Shown one piece after another: positions 1-11,865 of a DNA stretch of 64,000 nt; the first letter of the stretch is position 1; each line of letters opens with the position of its first letter. The notes under the pieces were generated by a model. It ran no database searches, was not told where the DNA came from, and saw only the letters and a program-made list of their open reading frames with translations. The position numbers and the translations under genes are program-made. The stretch comes from Aquilaria yunnanensis (Eukaryota; Streptophyta; Magnoliopsida; Malvales; Thymelaeaceae), in the NCBI GenBank assembly GCA_039654915.1, contig CM077596.1, positions 69,069,751-69,133,750 of the forward strand, written 5' to 3'.

Positions 1-137
1 GTAGCTAAATCGTTAATTCAAAAACTTATGGGTGCTTTACAATCTTGGACAAAAGTTTAGGGGCTAAGAAAATTCGCCTCGTATGCATATGACATCCTGG
101 ATAAAAGTAACAGCAATGAACAGTATCAGTTGATAAT

Positions 138-1514
138 ATTATGCTAAGGGTAAAATCCAAATTTAGTCCCCTAACTTTAAGAGTCGTCCTAATGTGGTCC
201 CTTAACTCAAAAAGTGACTATTAAAGTCCCTTAACTCAACTCACGTGTCCTATTCTGGTCCCTACCATCAGTTAAGGCGTTAATTCGGATGAAAATTGCC
301 TACGTGGCACCCCAACTGCCACTTGGCATTCTCTTTTATAACAATAAGTGACAAGACTGGAAGGATAATAAATCTATAGGTAGAATTGACACAGATGAAT
401 AACCCTAAAGACCCAAAACATAATTTAACCCAATCTTCTTCTTCTTCCCCAATCTTCTTCGTCGATGAGCAGGACTACACTCTAGGTCAATTTGGGTCAA
501 TCTGCGGCTGCACCCACTCCGTAGCCATAGGGCAGTGGTCTTGCTTAAACATGACCGAGAGAATGAGGTGCTCGACGAGCATGCGAACTTCAATTTCCTG
601 TCAAAGCTGACGTCTTCAGTCGCTCCCATGGAGCAAATCTTCACCTTTTTGGCGTTGCTGTTGAAAATGGAGTTCAGGAAGGTAGAGATTCGGCCATGCG
701 GGGGAGATGGGTTGCTTTACCTTCTTTAGCTTGCCATAAATCTTGAGAGCTTTGAGTTTTGTCTTGGTGAAGTTCAAATCGGTGTCTCTTCTCGGCTTCT
801 GGCAGTCGTTCTTGTACAAATTTTTTTGCTCGAATGGGAAACAGAGAGTTCTCCCGTGCTTCGGCCTTTGAACAAAAATGCCAAAAAGAAGATCTCATTG
901 ATTTGTCTCTGCAGCTCAACTCCGCCTTCGACGAGGAGAAGATTCCACTGGAGCTGGAATCCAAGGAACTGGAAGCCGAATTCAAGTGCGTCGTGCTGAA
1001 CCCATGAACACTCTATTTCTCGAGCCACTTGTCAACCACCATCTCTCTCCGGAAATTCAACAAACCGTTCCTTCAACGATTCTAACGCCGCCAACCACCC
1101 GAATTTCCACTGCTTTAAGGATAATATCTCGGCCAAGAGGCCAAGCAATGCTGGGCAAAAGGCGTCAGGGGGGTTGCTGGGCAAACTGAACAACACGCAG
1201 ATTGGGGAAGAAGAAGAATATTGAGTTAAAGTACATTTTGGGTCCTTAGGATTATTCATTTGTGCCTATTCTACCATGGGATTTATTATCCTTTCAATCT
1301 TGTCACTTATTGTTATAAAAGAGGATACCACGTTGTAGTTGGGTGCCACATAAGTAATTTCCGTCAGAAATAATGTCTCAACTAACGGTAGGGACCAGAA
1401 TAGGACGCGCAAGTTGAGTTAGGGACTTTAATGGTCGCCTTTTGAGTTAAGGGACCACATTAGGACAACCCTTAAAATTAGGGGACTAAATTTGGATTTT
1501 ACCCATTATGTTAA
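138..1514. mobile_element. Non-autonomous MULE with long TIRs and 10-bp TSD
   Basis: The element proper is 148-1504 (1357 bp). Its ends are long imperfect inverted repeats: about 220 bp at 148-370 pairs with 1280-1504, opening GGGTAAAATCCAAATTTAGT. It is flanked by ATTATGCTAA (138-147) and ATTATGTTAA (1505-1514), a 10-bp target duplication with one mismatch, which with long TIRs indicates the Mutator superfamily. It has no transposase. The interior (400-1250) is more GC-rich and has open stretches without proper starts, for example an acidic, Leu-rich plus-frame stretch around 835-1005, so it may hold a captured gene fragment that I cannot name. The TIR text resembles that of the large MULE at 57410-62718, a possible source of transposase. 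Confidence 0.85.
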
Positions 1515-1794
1515 TGGGTAATTTAACTACAAAAAAACTATAATAGCCAATCTACGCAATAGCAAAAGGTTTAGTGGGTTATTTGATGCTTTTTCCTTTT
1601 TTTTTTCTTCTTCAGGAGCCAAGCGGAAAACAAATTTGAAGCAATAGAACGAGAATTTCTAAGGATTCAAATAATGGTCAAAGTAAACTCAAAGAAAGCT
1701 GGTCAATAAGCTGACAATCATAATAACATCAAAATCTACAATCGGCTTCGGGTTTGTTGACCTTAATTAATGTTGGAGCATTTTGACATCTTAA
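1515..1794. other. Intergenic, 3' flank of the IQD15-like gene
   Basis: This is AT-rich sequence downstream of the minus-strand IQD gene stop at 1795. It should hold its 3' UTR and poly(A) region. I see no other feature. Confidence 0.5.
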
Positions 1795-3671
1795 TTATCT
1801 CAACCACCTCCTGAGATCAGCGGTTGATGGTGGAAAGATTTCTGGGCCGAAACTCTTTGCACAACAAGAGGACTCCCTAGACATCTGCTCCATGCCAAAA
1901 TGTTCTCCAGATTTATTTTTATTGAAACGAGGACTTCCCGAGTTATAGTCGTGGTTTCGACCGTTTCCGTCATTGCAGAAGCTAGCCTCGGCAGCAGCCG
2001 GAAAATGCAGGCGTTTTCTCGCCGAACTGTTCCTCTCCCCTTCCGGAGTCGAAGGCCTCTGTTTAGGTGCGCTCTGTGACCGAGACCGAGCTTTGGTGGA
2101 GGCGGTTGTCGCCATGTAGTTGGGCGCCAGCGCCGGCGCCGGCGTGTGAACCTGAAGTGGGTGGTAGCGAGGGCTGGCGGCTGAATGAACATGGACTGGC
2201 TTTGGCCTCGCCGGAGATGGCAGCTTGTGGAGAGGAGAGGAGGCCGAGAAAGAAGTCCGATGCCGCTGTGACGGATGGTAAGGCTTCTGGGAAGCAGGGT
2301 TCGAGTAAGAGTATGGCCTCGAGGTGTCGACTTCCACGATTTTAACGGGGTCTCTTTGATTAATATCGCAGGACATTCTGGCATTGTGGTAGCTCTCCCA
2401 TGGTTTTGCTCTTGTCCAGCGATCCGTCCATCTGGGTACCCTCCGCTCGTACTCTAACTCGTCCTCGCTTATTGCCTCTCTGCCAGCTCTCCAGATCTGA
2501 TTAAACGCAAAAACTGAATCAATTCGCAGTGCGCCAATCAAGAAAACATCTGAGACCGATCGAGTTAAATATAGACCTGATTCGTGAAGGCGTTAGAGAG
2601 TGAACTTTCCCGCTTCATGGTAGCTTCTTTAGTTCTCTGCAACATTGCTTGAACCTGCTCCAAAGTCTTGGGATTATCGTCCCAGCGAATCCAATCCTCG
2701 CTGTTGCCACTCTCATCTCTAGCCTGCATCAGAAAGGCCACTCAAAATCTCTACATTGCCCAGCAGTGTATGAGAAACACGAGGACAAGCATATTGAAGT
2801 TCTTACAATGGGCTTTCTGTCTGCGAAGTGAGAGCTCCATAAGCTGTTGGGGCCACTTAAAATGGAGCTTCCGCTGTCTTCCAGGGACGCAGCAGAGAGG
2901 TGCTGCTTGCGCTGGTCCCGAAATCGGGCTTGAACCCGAACCAAGGCCTCCATGCACCTCAGAGTCGTATTTGCTCGCTTACGGACATTGTGGCCTCTCA
3001 CCAAAGCTTGCAGCTTCACCAGCCCCTTCAGCGCCCTCAGCGCTCTCTTTGCCTTCATACACACAGACCATGTTCGTCACTTAGGCCTCACAGCATGCAG
3101 CTGAAATGAATATGTTGATGTAATGTAATTACCAGATAGCCTCTGAAGGCGGTTTGAATAACGACGGCGGCCGAGTGTTGTTTGGTGAAAGTGGGAGCAG
3201 GCCTGGTGAGCCGGACGACTTCAGCAGCCGCACGGGCCGTCGCAACTGCCGCTTGAGCAGCCGCGGTAGTTGCAATAGCCACCGCTATGGCATGCCTCTG
3301 CTCTGCCTCGGAAGCATCATCACGACCAGGAACCGCTGTGGCTCTTACATGACCAGTGACGGTAGCAGTCAGGTTGCATGCTTCGTTGTGCTGTATTACA
3401 GTGTCCTGGTAATTGGAAGGTTTCCTGAAAATCCATCTTCGTTTCCCTCTCTTCTGCAAACGGATCAGACATAACCGTTAGCAACAGAACATGCATGATG
3501 ATAATTATTATTGTTTCAAGCAAGGAAAGATGTAACCTTTTGGTCTTCTTCATCTTGGTCGTGATCCTCCCTTCTTTTGGAACTTCTCTTGTCCTTGTGT
3601 TTGTCTTTGGTCGGAGACCGGAAAGCTCTCTTCACCGCACTCAACCAGGAGTTGCCGCCTGTCTTCCCCAT
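1795..3671 (-). CDS. IQD15: IQ67-domain (IQD) calmodulin-binding protein, IQD15-like
   Basis: Five exons on the minus strand: 3671-3537, 3453-3133, 3052-2807, 2723-2577, 2496-1795. They give 516 residues with every junction in phase 0. The start [10 protein letters not shown] followed by a basic KRAFRSP stretch is typical of IQD proteins. The IQ67 domain lies near residues 138-205: it begins with an IQxxFRGYL-type IQ motif, the split IQ motifs follow ([22 protein letters not shown]), and a phase-0 intron interrupts it right after FRGYL, the classic position. The C-terminal half is Ser/Pro/Arg-rich with a DUF4005-like segment (PNYMATTAS). The family binds calmodulin and scaffolds it at microtubules, membrane or nucleus. 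The IQD15 name rests on the start sequence and on gene order with the CID10-, TFIIIC- and SR34A-like neighbours, so the IQD15-18 clade is surer than the exact paralogue. Confidence 0.9.
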
Positions 3672-4068
3672 GAATCATGAAACAGCAGCGAAGCAAAAGC
3701 CACCTGGTTCTGGTTGTGGTGGTTAAGACCAAGCCAGGCAGTGAAAAACAAAAAATGTAGCCAGCCAGTAATTAAGTTAGTAGGAGCATATCTGTTTGGG
3801 AGTAGGTGGAACCTTTAAATGCAAAAGAGACATGAATGTTAAAAGCAGCACTTCACAGACACGGTACACGGACAATAATTTATGTGTACGTGCTCCTTTT
3901 AAGATAGCAGAAACTCCTAGCATGCTAAAGTTGTCTGTATTATTTCCTTAAATTAATATTAGTATATATGGTTCTTGTGCTCAAACCCAAAACTAATTTC
4001 ACGTTTATCGAATTAAGTGTATTGCATGGATATATGCTGGTTTTTTGTGAAATACAGGGAACTTCTGG

Positions 4069-4108
<40 letters not shown>

Positions 4109-5092
4109 CTGGGAGAACATTAATTTAAAAGGTCTGTTAAGTACTAGTGTAGTGTGAAAAAGTTGTTAAATACTTAGCTTCTAGCTTTAACATTTGGTAG
4201 ATCTCACCTGTAACATAAATCGTCATTCTTTTCCTTTAAGCTCACCTAAATGCTATGGCTAATCCACTAGTAGAATGTATACTCTTCAATGCATAGAGTC
4301 AAAAGCTCAATATATTACTAGGAAGAATGTTGCAAAACATGGGATCCAAAACAAGCCTGAAGAAGGAGCAACTTAGCTTGGATATCAACTAATATTATTT
4401 ATATGAAAATGTGTCAAATTTGGGAAAATAGAAATGTGAAGTAGGGTGAATGTACATGAAGTGCAAAAGGAGGTGCCTGTGGCGGCAGAAGGAGCAGTAA
4501 AATAATTGAATGGGGATAGCTAGAAGCTGTGTAACGTTAAAATTTGTGACAGTTAAATAAACAGACAATGCTAAGAGATTGGATGTTTTCTTGTGGCCTG
4601 GATATGGAGGAACACTAATGGAGTTCTTTTTTATATACTTTTTCCTTAAAGGGCAGGCCAGACAGCATCAAAGCCGAGCTGACAATCTCGATAAAGATGA
4701 AAGCGATAGCCAAGCTTTTGCTTTCCCTGTTATACTTCTACTACCATCTCTTCACTTGTTTAAGAGGAGAGCCGGAAAAGCGTAATAAGCGTAACGCACC
4801 AGAGTTATTCTACCTCTGAAAAAAAAAAAAAAAAAAACTAGTATCAAAAGTTTCACTCATATTTGACTCTTCATCGGATTGCCTATTATAATTTCGATAT
4901 GAATACTAACATTATGTCACTAACCATGAACAAACCAAACAGTAAACACAAGAAGATGTTGTGCTTGAAATCTTAGGATGCTAATGTAATTTTTAACAAA
5001 TTTAAAGAACATTGTCTAATTATTACCATTTTCATATTTTGGTACACTAGTATTGCATCAATTACTGCCAAATTTGCCACTGGATGATGAAA
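3672..5092. other. Upstream region of IQD15-like gene; no further gene
   Basis: This holds the promoter and 5' UTR of the minus-strand IQD gene, a long TA microsatellite (about 4069-4106) and an A20 run near 4818-4837. Short open frames such as 4579-4785 have no recognisable protein character. Confidence 0.5.
4069..4106. repeat. (TA)n microsatellite, about 19 units
   Basis: An uninterrupted TA dinucleotide run between TTCTGGT and TCCTGGG. It is likely to vary in length between individuals. Confidence 0.95.
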
Positions 5093-5100
5093 GCAATACT

Positions 5101-5744
5101 TAGAGGTGGGCAGTAGGCCAACTCAGCCAAAGACCTGCATGGCGCTTGGGTTGGCAAGGCCCTAGCATAGGCGGGCTAGGCCTAGGTCGGGCCTTACCTG
5201 AGTTGGGGTTTTCTTTAAAAAATTAAATTTTCTAAAATCAAGTTTGAATTATTATTATTTTTTTAAATTACCACATTACATAGAGTACTGAGTAATGTTT
5301 AGCAGATCCTTAGGACCAATTTACTCAGGTCTTGATAGTCCTCTTCCCATTATTTTTTTTGTTAAGATTCACTAGGTTTGTCTTGCTTATTGGTATGACT
5401 AAAAAAAAGATTATGTTACTTCTCTGTCTAGTTGTTATTAGTTGTTGAAGTGAGCAAAATTGTAATTTGATATAAAAAAAAAAGTAAGTTGAAACAATTG
5501 GAGGGCCTTAGGGTGTAATTTGCACACTTTTTGCAGAATTTGAAATATGTTGTTCGCAAACCTGAATAAGCTTGACCCTGGCCCACCATGCCTGGGCCCA
5601 GGCTCCATTGCAAGCTAGCTAAGCCAGGCCCACACAACACCTCATCCTCTCCTAGGCCCATAACTGGCCCACCTTTTCCCATGCCTTTCTTTAGGCTGGG
5701 TAGAGCCAGACTTTGACCCGGTCAGCCTACTGCCCATCTCTAGC
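5101..5744. mobile_element. hAT-like non-autonomous element, copy 1
   Basis: The ends are inverted repeats: TAGAGGTGGGCAGTAGGC at the left and GCCTACTGCCCATCTCTA at the right. Internally there are GC-rich palindromic 'ggcccag' blocks around an AT-rich core. TA-G-GGTGGGC ends suggest the hAT superfamily. The flanking 8-mers (GCAATACT and GCAGGTAT) match only partly, so the duplication is decayed. A related copy lies at about 11866-12790: the stretch 5437-5550 resembles 12455-12570. No coding capacity. Confidence 0.6.
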
Positions 5745-7017
5745 AGGTATTGTTGGACATGACTATTTATGATATAATATTTGTCATACTTGGATTTTGA
5801 GGATTAGAAACACATCAATATTGAATGAGCTAGTTTTGTTTAATCAAAATTCAGGTTATCATTAGCATTACAATACGGTGACCAATTTGAATATTGTTTC
5901 TGGAGAGACAAGTAGCAGATTCGGTGATGGATGGCAATAGTTGGCACACAAATAATGAAAATGGTAAATCTTACAAAATTCCTTAAGTTTATTAAAAGTT
6001 ATATTAGTGCCCAAAATTTAAAAACTAACAACATTCATGAGTTCCTGTTTATGACATATTTGATTCTAAAATATAACATTAATGGCATATATAATCCCAA
6101 ATTATGACATTAATGGTCATATTAAAATAAAAAAAAAACTGTAATGAATTATCCAATCTAGGAGTCAAACGTCATTGGGAAATTTGATGCTTTCGTTCTA
6201 AATAATTGGGCTGCCCTGTCCCGGAACGTCTCCAGTGGGCCCTACTCGAGGTGTAATTTGGGAGGACTGAGTGAAGGTCTGATGGGTACACGTGGACCGA
6301 TTCTATTAGAGGAAGCACCTGCCCGCGAATGGGTTTGACCAGTTAAAAGTCAGGTGTTTTGAGCTCGGAGTAAGATGCCAAGCGTAATCGTTTCGAATAT
6401 TTTATTTTTTAGTTCAGTTTTATGTGTAAAATTTATTATTTCAAAAGTTAATACTCATTCTTCCCATTCCCAACTTTATATAAATAATAGTAACTAAATT
6501 GCTCAGAAAAAAACAATAACCAAATAGAAATTTTTTTTAATATATTTTTAATAAACAATAATCCCTAAAAAATTTAGCCGAATGTAAAATTAAATTTTAT
6601 CTAGGTACATAAATGATGTTTTGCTATTGCATGGTTTTACATGGTTAATTGGATTTAAATGTAATTCAATCCAATACGAGAAACTTTTAATATGGTTATC
6701 AATGTCTTGTTTTTCTTTAATCATATCACTAAACTTCTATGATAAACTTTCTTGTCATGTTTTTTGTATTCCAACTTGTCTCATACTACCGTCATTCCTT
6801 TTTAACACGGAATGATAAACTCGTTTGTATTTCTTTGAAGCCTAGAATTGCATTAATTTTATTTGTTTGAAATTAAATACTTTAATACAAACAACTCTTT
6901 TTTTATAATGGATTTCGAGTTTTAAGAGAAACTTGAAGCATTTATAATATGAATAAATTGTGAAATCAGATGACTGCATGTTGTAAACACTTTGTTAGTT
7001 TTTGTAGGGTACGATAA
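5745..7017. other. Intergenic, AT-rich; no gene seen
   Basis: There is no convincing ORF. A GC-richer patch around 6210-6380 (CCCGGAACGTC, CACGTGGACC) stands out from AT-rich surroundings but shows no recognisable gene or element border. Confidence 0.4.
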
Positions 7018-8111
7018 TAAAAATAAGGCTAAAATGCACGTTTGCTCCTCCAACTTGACAATCTTGAGTAAGTTAGTCCTTTTTGTTTGACTCAGTTCTA
7101 GTTAGTCTTCTAACTTTTTAGATTAAGCGTGTTAGTCTACCAATTTTGCTAAACTAACTAAATTAGTCGAATGTGTGATGGAAAGTGTCCAAGTGCAAAG
7201 TTTGTGACTTTAATGCCCTATGTGAGATGCTTAGGTGGATTATAAGTGGGGCTTCATCGAGTGCATCTTTGTCAACTTAGGGTAAGCAAAAAAATTCCCC
7301 AAAACAGATGGCTTTGTTTGTGGGGATAGATGAGGATCCTGAATGTTTACTGATTTGTTTAAAGTTTTGATGGAGTGTAGGGAATTGAAGAAATCGGTGA
7401 TGAAGGTGGCGATGATAGAGATTTGCTATTATGGTTTGCCGAAGATGTGTTTTGGTATTGTCTTGAATCATCGTATTTAATCATTGTTGTTGTTCCTTTT
7501 GTTGTTTTTTCCCCCACTTTTGTTGCAAGGTTGCGTTTCTTGTTCCTTTCATTGTTTTTTTACCATTTTTGTTTTGGATTGATTAATGAGTAGGGGCTTG
7601 ATGGAAAATCATTAAGAATTGGTGACTGGGTGGAGATGATTTTTGCCTCAGATTTGTAGCACCAATGTGATGAGTTTAGAAAGACTGCCATAGAGGACCT
7701 TGAAGGGTTGGACACTATAGTAAGGTGGTTGATGAATGGTGACTCTATAGGGAGTGAGGTGCTCGATTTGAATATCAAGGGTGTTGGGGGCAGTGAGGAC
7801 CTCCATGGAAATGATGCCGATGGGAGATGAGATCGATGGAAGAAGAGATGAGGTTGACTGCAAAGGGAAGAAGAAAGTTGGTAGGAGAAGGAAGTCAATG
7901 ACATTAGGGAAGAGATTCGGCAGTGCTGGGGGGGATAGGCTGACGATGAAGAGTGAAAAGTAACACCATTTGTTACTTCAAACACTGAGGGACTAACTTG
8001 CTTAGTTTTTCAAAGCCAGGGGACTAAGTCATACTGAGTTAAACTTAGAAAACTAGCTTGCTTGAGTCAGCAAAGCTAAGAGACCAAATGCGCATTTTGG
8101 CCTAAAAATAA
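7018..8111. mobile_element. Non-autonomous MULE, family B copy 1, 9-bp TSD
   Basis: The element is 7027-8102 (1076 bp), flanked by perfect 9-bp copies of TAAAAATAA (7018-7026 and 8103-8111). Its TIRs open GGCTAAAATGCACGTTTG and close CAAATGCGCATTTTGGCC. Each terminal arm carries repeated TTAGTCCTCTAACTT-like modules. It has no transposase. It belongs with the element at 47129-48052, whose TIRs have the same modular text. The interior (7280-7970) has open frames but no recognisable domain. Confidence 0.9.
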
Positions 8112-8399
8112 AGTTGTAAATTCTTAAAGTTCTACAAAAATTCAACTATCTAATTAGAAAATGGTGGTAACTTAATTAAAGTATATCAGAACTCAAGTTT
8201 ATAAATCATAATCCCTTTGTTAAAAGACATTATCTTAAGGCTGAAGCCTAACTCCCACGGGTAGGGTGAAATTTGCAAGATTCTATGGTTGCGTATTTAC
8301 CAACAGGGAGAATTTATGGGTTGCTTAAGGTCTCAACACTTTGGATTCCAAGCTTTGCCAGGCTTATGCATGATTCAATTGTGAACGTAAAATATTTTA

Positions 8400-9218
8400 C
8401 TCCCTACCAGTATTTTAAAACCCAGACCATTCTTTAAACCATTAAGGGTAGCGGGTCATGGTTTAACCGGTTAAACCGTTGGGTCAAATACTTTTTTATA
8501 GTTCAATTCCAAGTATTAAGAGTGCCTCTACTGTAAAACGAAAAAGAATATAATCTTCAAGGAAAAGAAGCATATAATATAAGGATTAATTTGATATTTA
8601 ACCTAACATAAAAGCCTATCAGACCCTACAAACCTAAATCTATATCAAATCAAACGCCCGCACCCTCACATTCTTCCCTTTTCTCTTGTTTGAATTTTTT
8701 CTTTCACTTTGATCATTTTTCTTTTTTAATTCATTGGCTTCTCCAAAATCTACCTCTATATTAATTCTTTTGTTTAATTTTTTTTCCCACTAGTTTCTCG
8801 ATATGCCATTTTCCTTTGTCATATTTTCCAATCTCATCTCTTTACCTTTTCCGCAATGGTTGCTCGTTTTTGTTGCAGCATTTATTCAATAGCTGTTGCA
8901 GCTGAAAAAGAAAAGGAAGGAGCTGGAAGAAGCAATGAGTAAGAAAATGGGACAATCAATCGATCAGAGAGGCAAATCAAGCCGAAGTAGAAGGAGATTT
9001 GCATCTACACGACCTGGTCAGGAAGAAGGAGCAAAAGTCGGTTCCAAACAATTTTTTTTATTCATGGTTTTCACCATTTTTTAACTGTTTCACCAGTTTT
9101 TGATTGACTTTGACTTCATTGTAATCGAACCAAAACTCGAACCGCAGAGGTTTTCAGTTAGCGGTTGAGAAGGTCGAACCGGACGATCCAGACCGGGTTT
9201 GACAACATTGCTCCCTAC
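8400..9218. mobile_element. hAT non-autonomous element with perfect 8-bp TSD
   Basis: The element is 8408-9210 (803 bp), flanked by CTCCCTAC at 8400-8407 and 9211-9218. The left end begins CAGTATTTTAAAACCCAGAC and the right end finishes GGGTTTGACAACATTG; both fit hAT-type MITEs. Subterminal blocks rich in 'aaccggttaaacc'-like repeats occur at both ends. The small frame at 8896-9084 is Lys/Arg-rich and probably not a gene. Confidence 0.9.
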
Positions 9219-9838
9219 AATGTAAATACTAGTACTAGCATATATTACTACCTTTCTTTCGTGTTGTTTGAAACATTTAATTTAAATTTATTATTATTTA
9301 AAAAAAATTAAAAACTATATGTCTTTATCTATCATTTATACATAAAGATTTTTCATTTATATACTAAAATGTTGAAAATAAAATTAAAAACTAATTGTTA
9401 TAAATAGTAAATACTGTAAAGAATTTAGAACAAATGAAGTATTTTTTATTAGCTAATTATCATTTTAAAGATGTTAGTAAAATGTAGAATTATTTATTGG
9501 CTATTTTTTTAATGGCTATCCATGAAATTTAGAGCACTTCGGCTGTAATTTTTCCATTGAAAGGGTGCTTTAGCCTTGTGCTTAGGCACGTAGAACATTT
9601 ATTGGCTAATTGAACTATGATGAACTTAATAGAGTTTTAATAAGAAAGTGTACAACTGTTTTTCTTAAAAACGAATAACATAATTGTACATAGGAAACAA
9701 AATTGAAACATCAAACAGGGTAGAAGGCCTTAGAGATTTCGGTAAAAGGACATCGATGAGTGGGCACCATGAGCTGAGTTGGGGCTAGAGACTAGATGGC
9801 GCTAGAAAAATCGTTGTCCACACTCGCCGGGTCCACAA
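9219..9838. other. Intergenic, AT-rich; distal promoter of the HSP gene
   Basis: Low-complexity AT-rich DNA with no ORF of note. The last 150 bases grade into the GC-richer HSP21-like promoter. Confidence 0.4.
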
Positions 9839-9847
9839 CTTCCAGAG

Positions 9848-9862
9848 CTTCTAAAACCTTCA
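9848..9862. promoter_or_regulatory. Candidate imperfect heat-shock element
   Basis: CTTCTAAAACCTTCA reads as nTTCn, a degenerate middle unit, then nTTCn. The two perfect units are 10 bp apart, a gapped heat-shock element. More TTC triplets follow at 9872 and 9879. It lies about 60 bases upstream of the TATA box of a heat-shock gene, which is the only reason to rate it. Confidence 0.4.
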
Positions 9863-9916
9863 CGATCCCTCTTCGCACTTCCCCTGTTTCTTTCTTCTCT
9901 TCACCGCTCGCTAGTC

Positions 9917-9923
9917 TATATAA
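9917..9923 (+). promoter_or_regulatory. TATA box of the HSP21-like gene
   Basis: TATATAA lies 134 bases upstream of the ATG at 10051. That leaves room for a 5' UTR of about 100 bases starting near 9950. Confidence 0.7.
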
Positions 9924-10050
9924 TCCCATCACTCCCTCCATCTCAGACGTGTGAACGATTAGTTAATAGCCTGGCTTCAAAGGAAAAGGAACAAAGAAAT
10001 TCTCGCTGATTCGAGCTCTCTGCTACTTTGCCACATCAAGAACTTTACTG

Positions 10051-10819
10051 ATGGCTTCTTCAACACTGTCATTTTCATCTTCTTCACCACTGATGGGGGG
10101 CAAGGCAAGGCCTCTCCCCACCAATTCCATCGCGCCCCGCTTTGTTTCCTTCCCTTCAAGGAACGGCCGCCTCTCCACCGTCCGTGCACAATCCACCGGC
10201 GAACAGCGCCATGAAAATTCAGTGGACGTCCAGGTCACCAAGGGCAATCAAGGTCAAGGCACCGCCGTCGAGCGGAAGCCCAAACGCAGCAGCTGGGCCG
10301 TCGATATGTCTCCCTTCGGTAAGTCTCTCTCTTTCAATAAAGACAAATTCCTCTTCTTTAATTGTCTGGTGTAATCTAAAACTAGATTATATGGTTACAG
10401 GGTTGGTGGACCCGCTGTCGCCGATGAGGACGATGAGGCAAATGATGGACGCGATGGACCGGCTTTTCGAAGACACGGTGGCGTTCCCTGGGCGAGGTCG
10501 GGAGGTTCGAGCGCCGTGGGACATAAAGGAGGAGGAGAACGAGATCAAGATGAGGTTCGACATGCCCGGGCTGTCAAAGGAGGAGGTGAAGGTATCGGTG
10601 GAGGACGACGTGCTGGTAATCAGAGGGAAGCACAAGGCGGAGGAAGGCAGCGACGAGGGGTGGAGCCGCCGTGGGGTAAGTTCTTACGATACGCGGCTGC
10701 AGCTGTCGGAGAACTGCGAGAAGGATAAGATCAAAGCAGAGCTCAAGAATGGAGTTCTCTTCGTCTCCATTCCCAAGACTAAAGTTGAGCGCAAGGTTAT
10801 CGATGTTCAAATCCAGTGA
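10051..10819 (+). CDS. HSP21: Chloroplast small heat shock protein (HSP20/alpha-crystallin), HSP21 type
   Basis: Two exons, 10051-10318 and 10401-10819, joined in phase 1, give 228 residues. Residues 1 to about 45 are Ser-rich, then basic, with few acids, like a plastid transit peptide. Residues 98-111 hold the Met-rich amphipathic helix ([15 protein letters not shown]) diagnostic of plastid small HSPs. The alpha-crystallin domain covers about 125-222: it opens APWDIKEEE, has [13 protein letters not shown] and ends GVLFVSIPK, with conserved GVL. The protein is an ATP-independent holdase that protects thylakoid and plastid proteins during heat stress. The single intron before the Met-rich helix fits the family. 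A TATA box and a possible heat-shock element lie upstream. A mitochondrial relative is less likely because of the Met-rich helix. Confidence 0.93.
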
Positions 10820-11865
10820 AAATCAAAGGGCTAGATAGTAGTTCCCAATTTGCCACCCTTACTAGTTCGCTTAATGATCGAGTTCGTTTTGTAAAATACA
10901 CGACGTCTTTGGCTTTCGGTATAAAATAATGTAACTGCATATAAAGAGCCACATGTGCGTGCTTTGTAAATCCTTTGAATGTGAAAGTATGATAACTGAA
11001 ATTTTAATTTTTCTTCTTTGGTTTGGTGTAAGACATTTGTTGTACGACATATTTTATTGAATTTTGATTAGCCTATATTAAGCGATCTAGATCTGAAAAT
11101 GGAAAAAAAAAACCCCCCATTTAGGCTAGCTCTCCCATCTGAAAAGGTGTTCCTTTTAAATAATTTAAATACCCTGAATGGAAATTGTGCAACAAGATTA
11201 TACAAAAATAAGGCCCCTAGCCCTAAGTCCCAAAGCCGCAACTTAAGTTCGAGGGGCTTGGACCTGCTTAAAATTTCCAGTGGATGGATCCACCAGTGAA
11301 ATTGGACGGGTAACTCATTCATCTTTTAGATCTAGCACTAGGAATCGACTTGCACTTGGTTACCGTTTCATCAACAAAAATATAAATTTTTTAAAATTGA
11401 CTACATTTATAAAGAAAAAGTGTTTAAAGATTTTATGAAGTCAAACTAATTCGTGATTAATTTAAATATTTTTCAAAAATAAAATGTTTTAAAGTTGTTG
11501 GTAATCAATTTGATGAATAAAAAATATACGGTACAAGATCAATATAGCAAACTTGAGATTTTAACATAAATTAAGGTTTTAAGTACAACTAACAAAAACT
11601 CAGAAGCCTAAAATGTAAAAATTAAAACTTTGAAATATTTTTTTGCTAACTGAGATAGAGTAGAAAAAATGTCTAATTTTAAAATATAAGCACCAAAAGG
11701 TATAACTGTAGTTACATTATACGCACTGCCCTATATGCTAAAGGTGAAGAGGATTGATAGACCTTCTCTTATGGCTTCTCTTTTGCACTCTCTCTACAAG
11801 TTTGTCATCTGTTTGCACATTTTCTTAAAAAAAAAAAAATGGCAACCTATTCTCCTTATGACTAG
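10820..11865. other. 3' flank of HSP21-like gene and intergenic DNA
   Basis: The 3' UTR probably ends near the AATAAAATG-like signals around 10920-10990. The rest is AT-rich with no gene seen. Confidence 0.4.
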
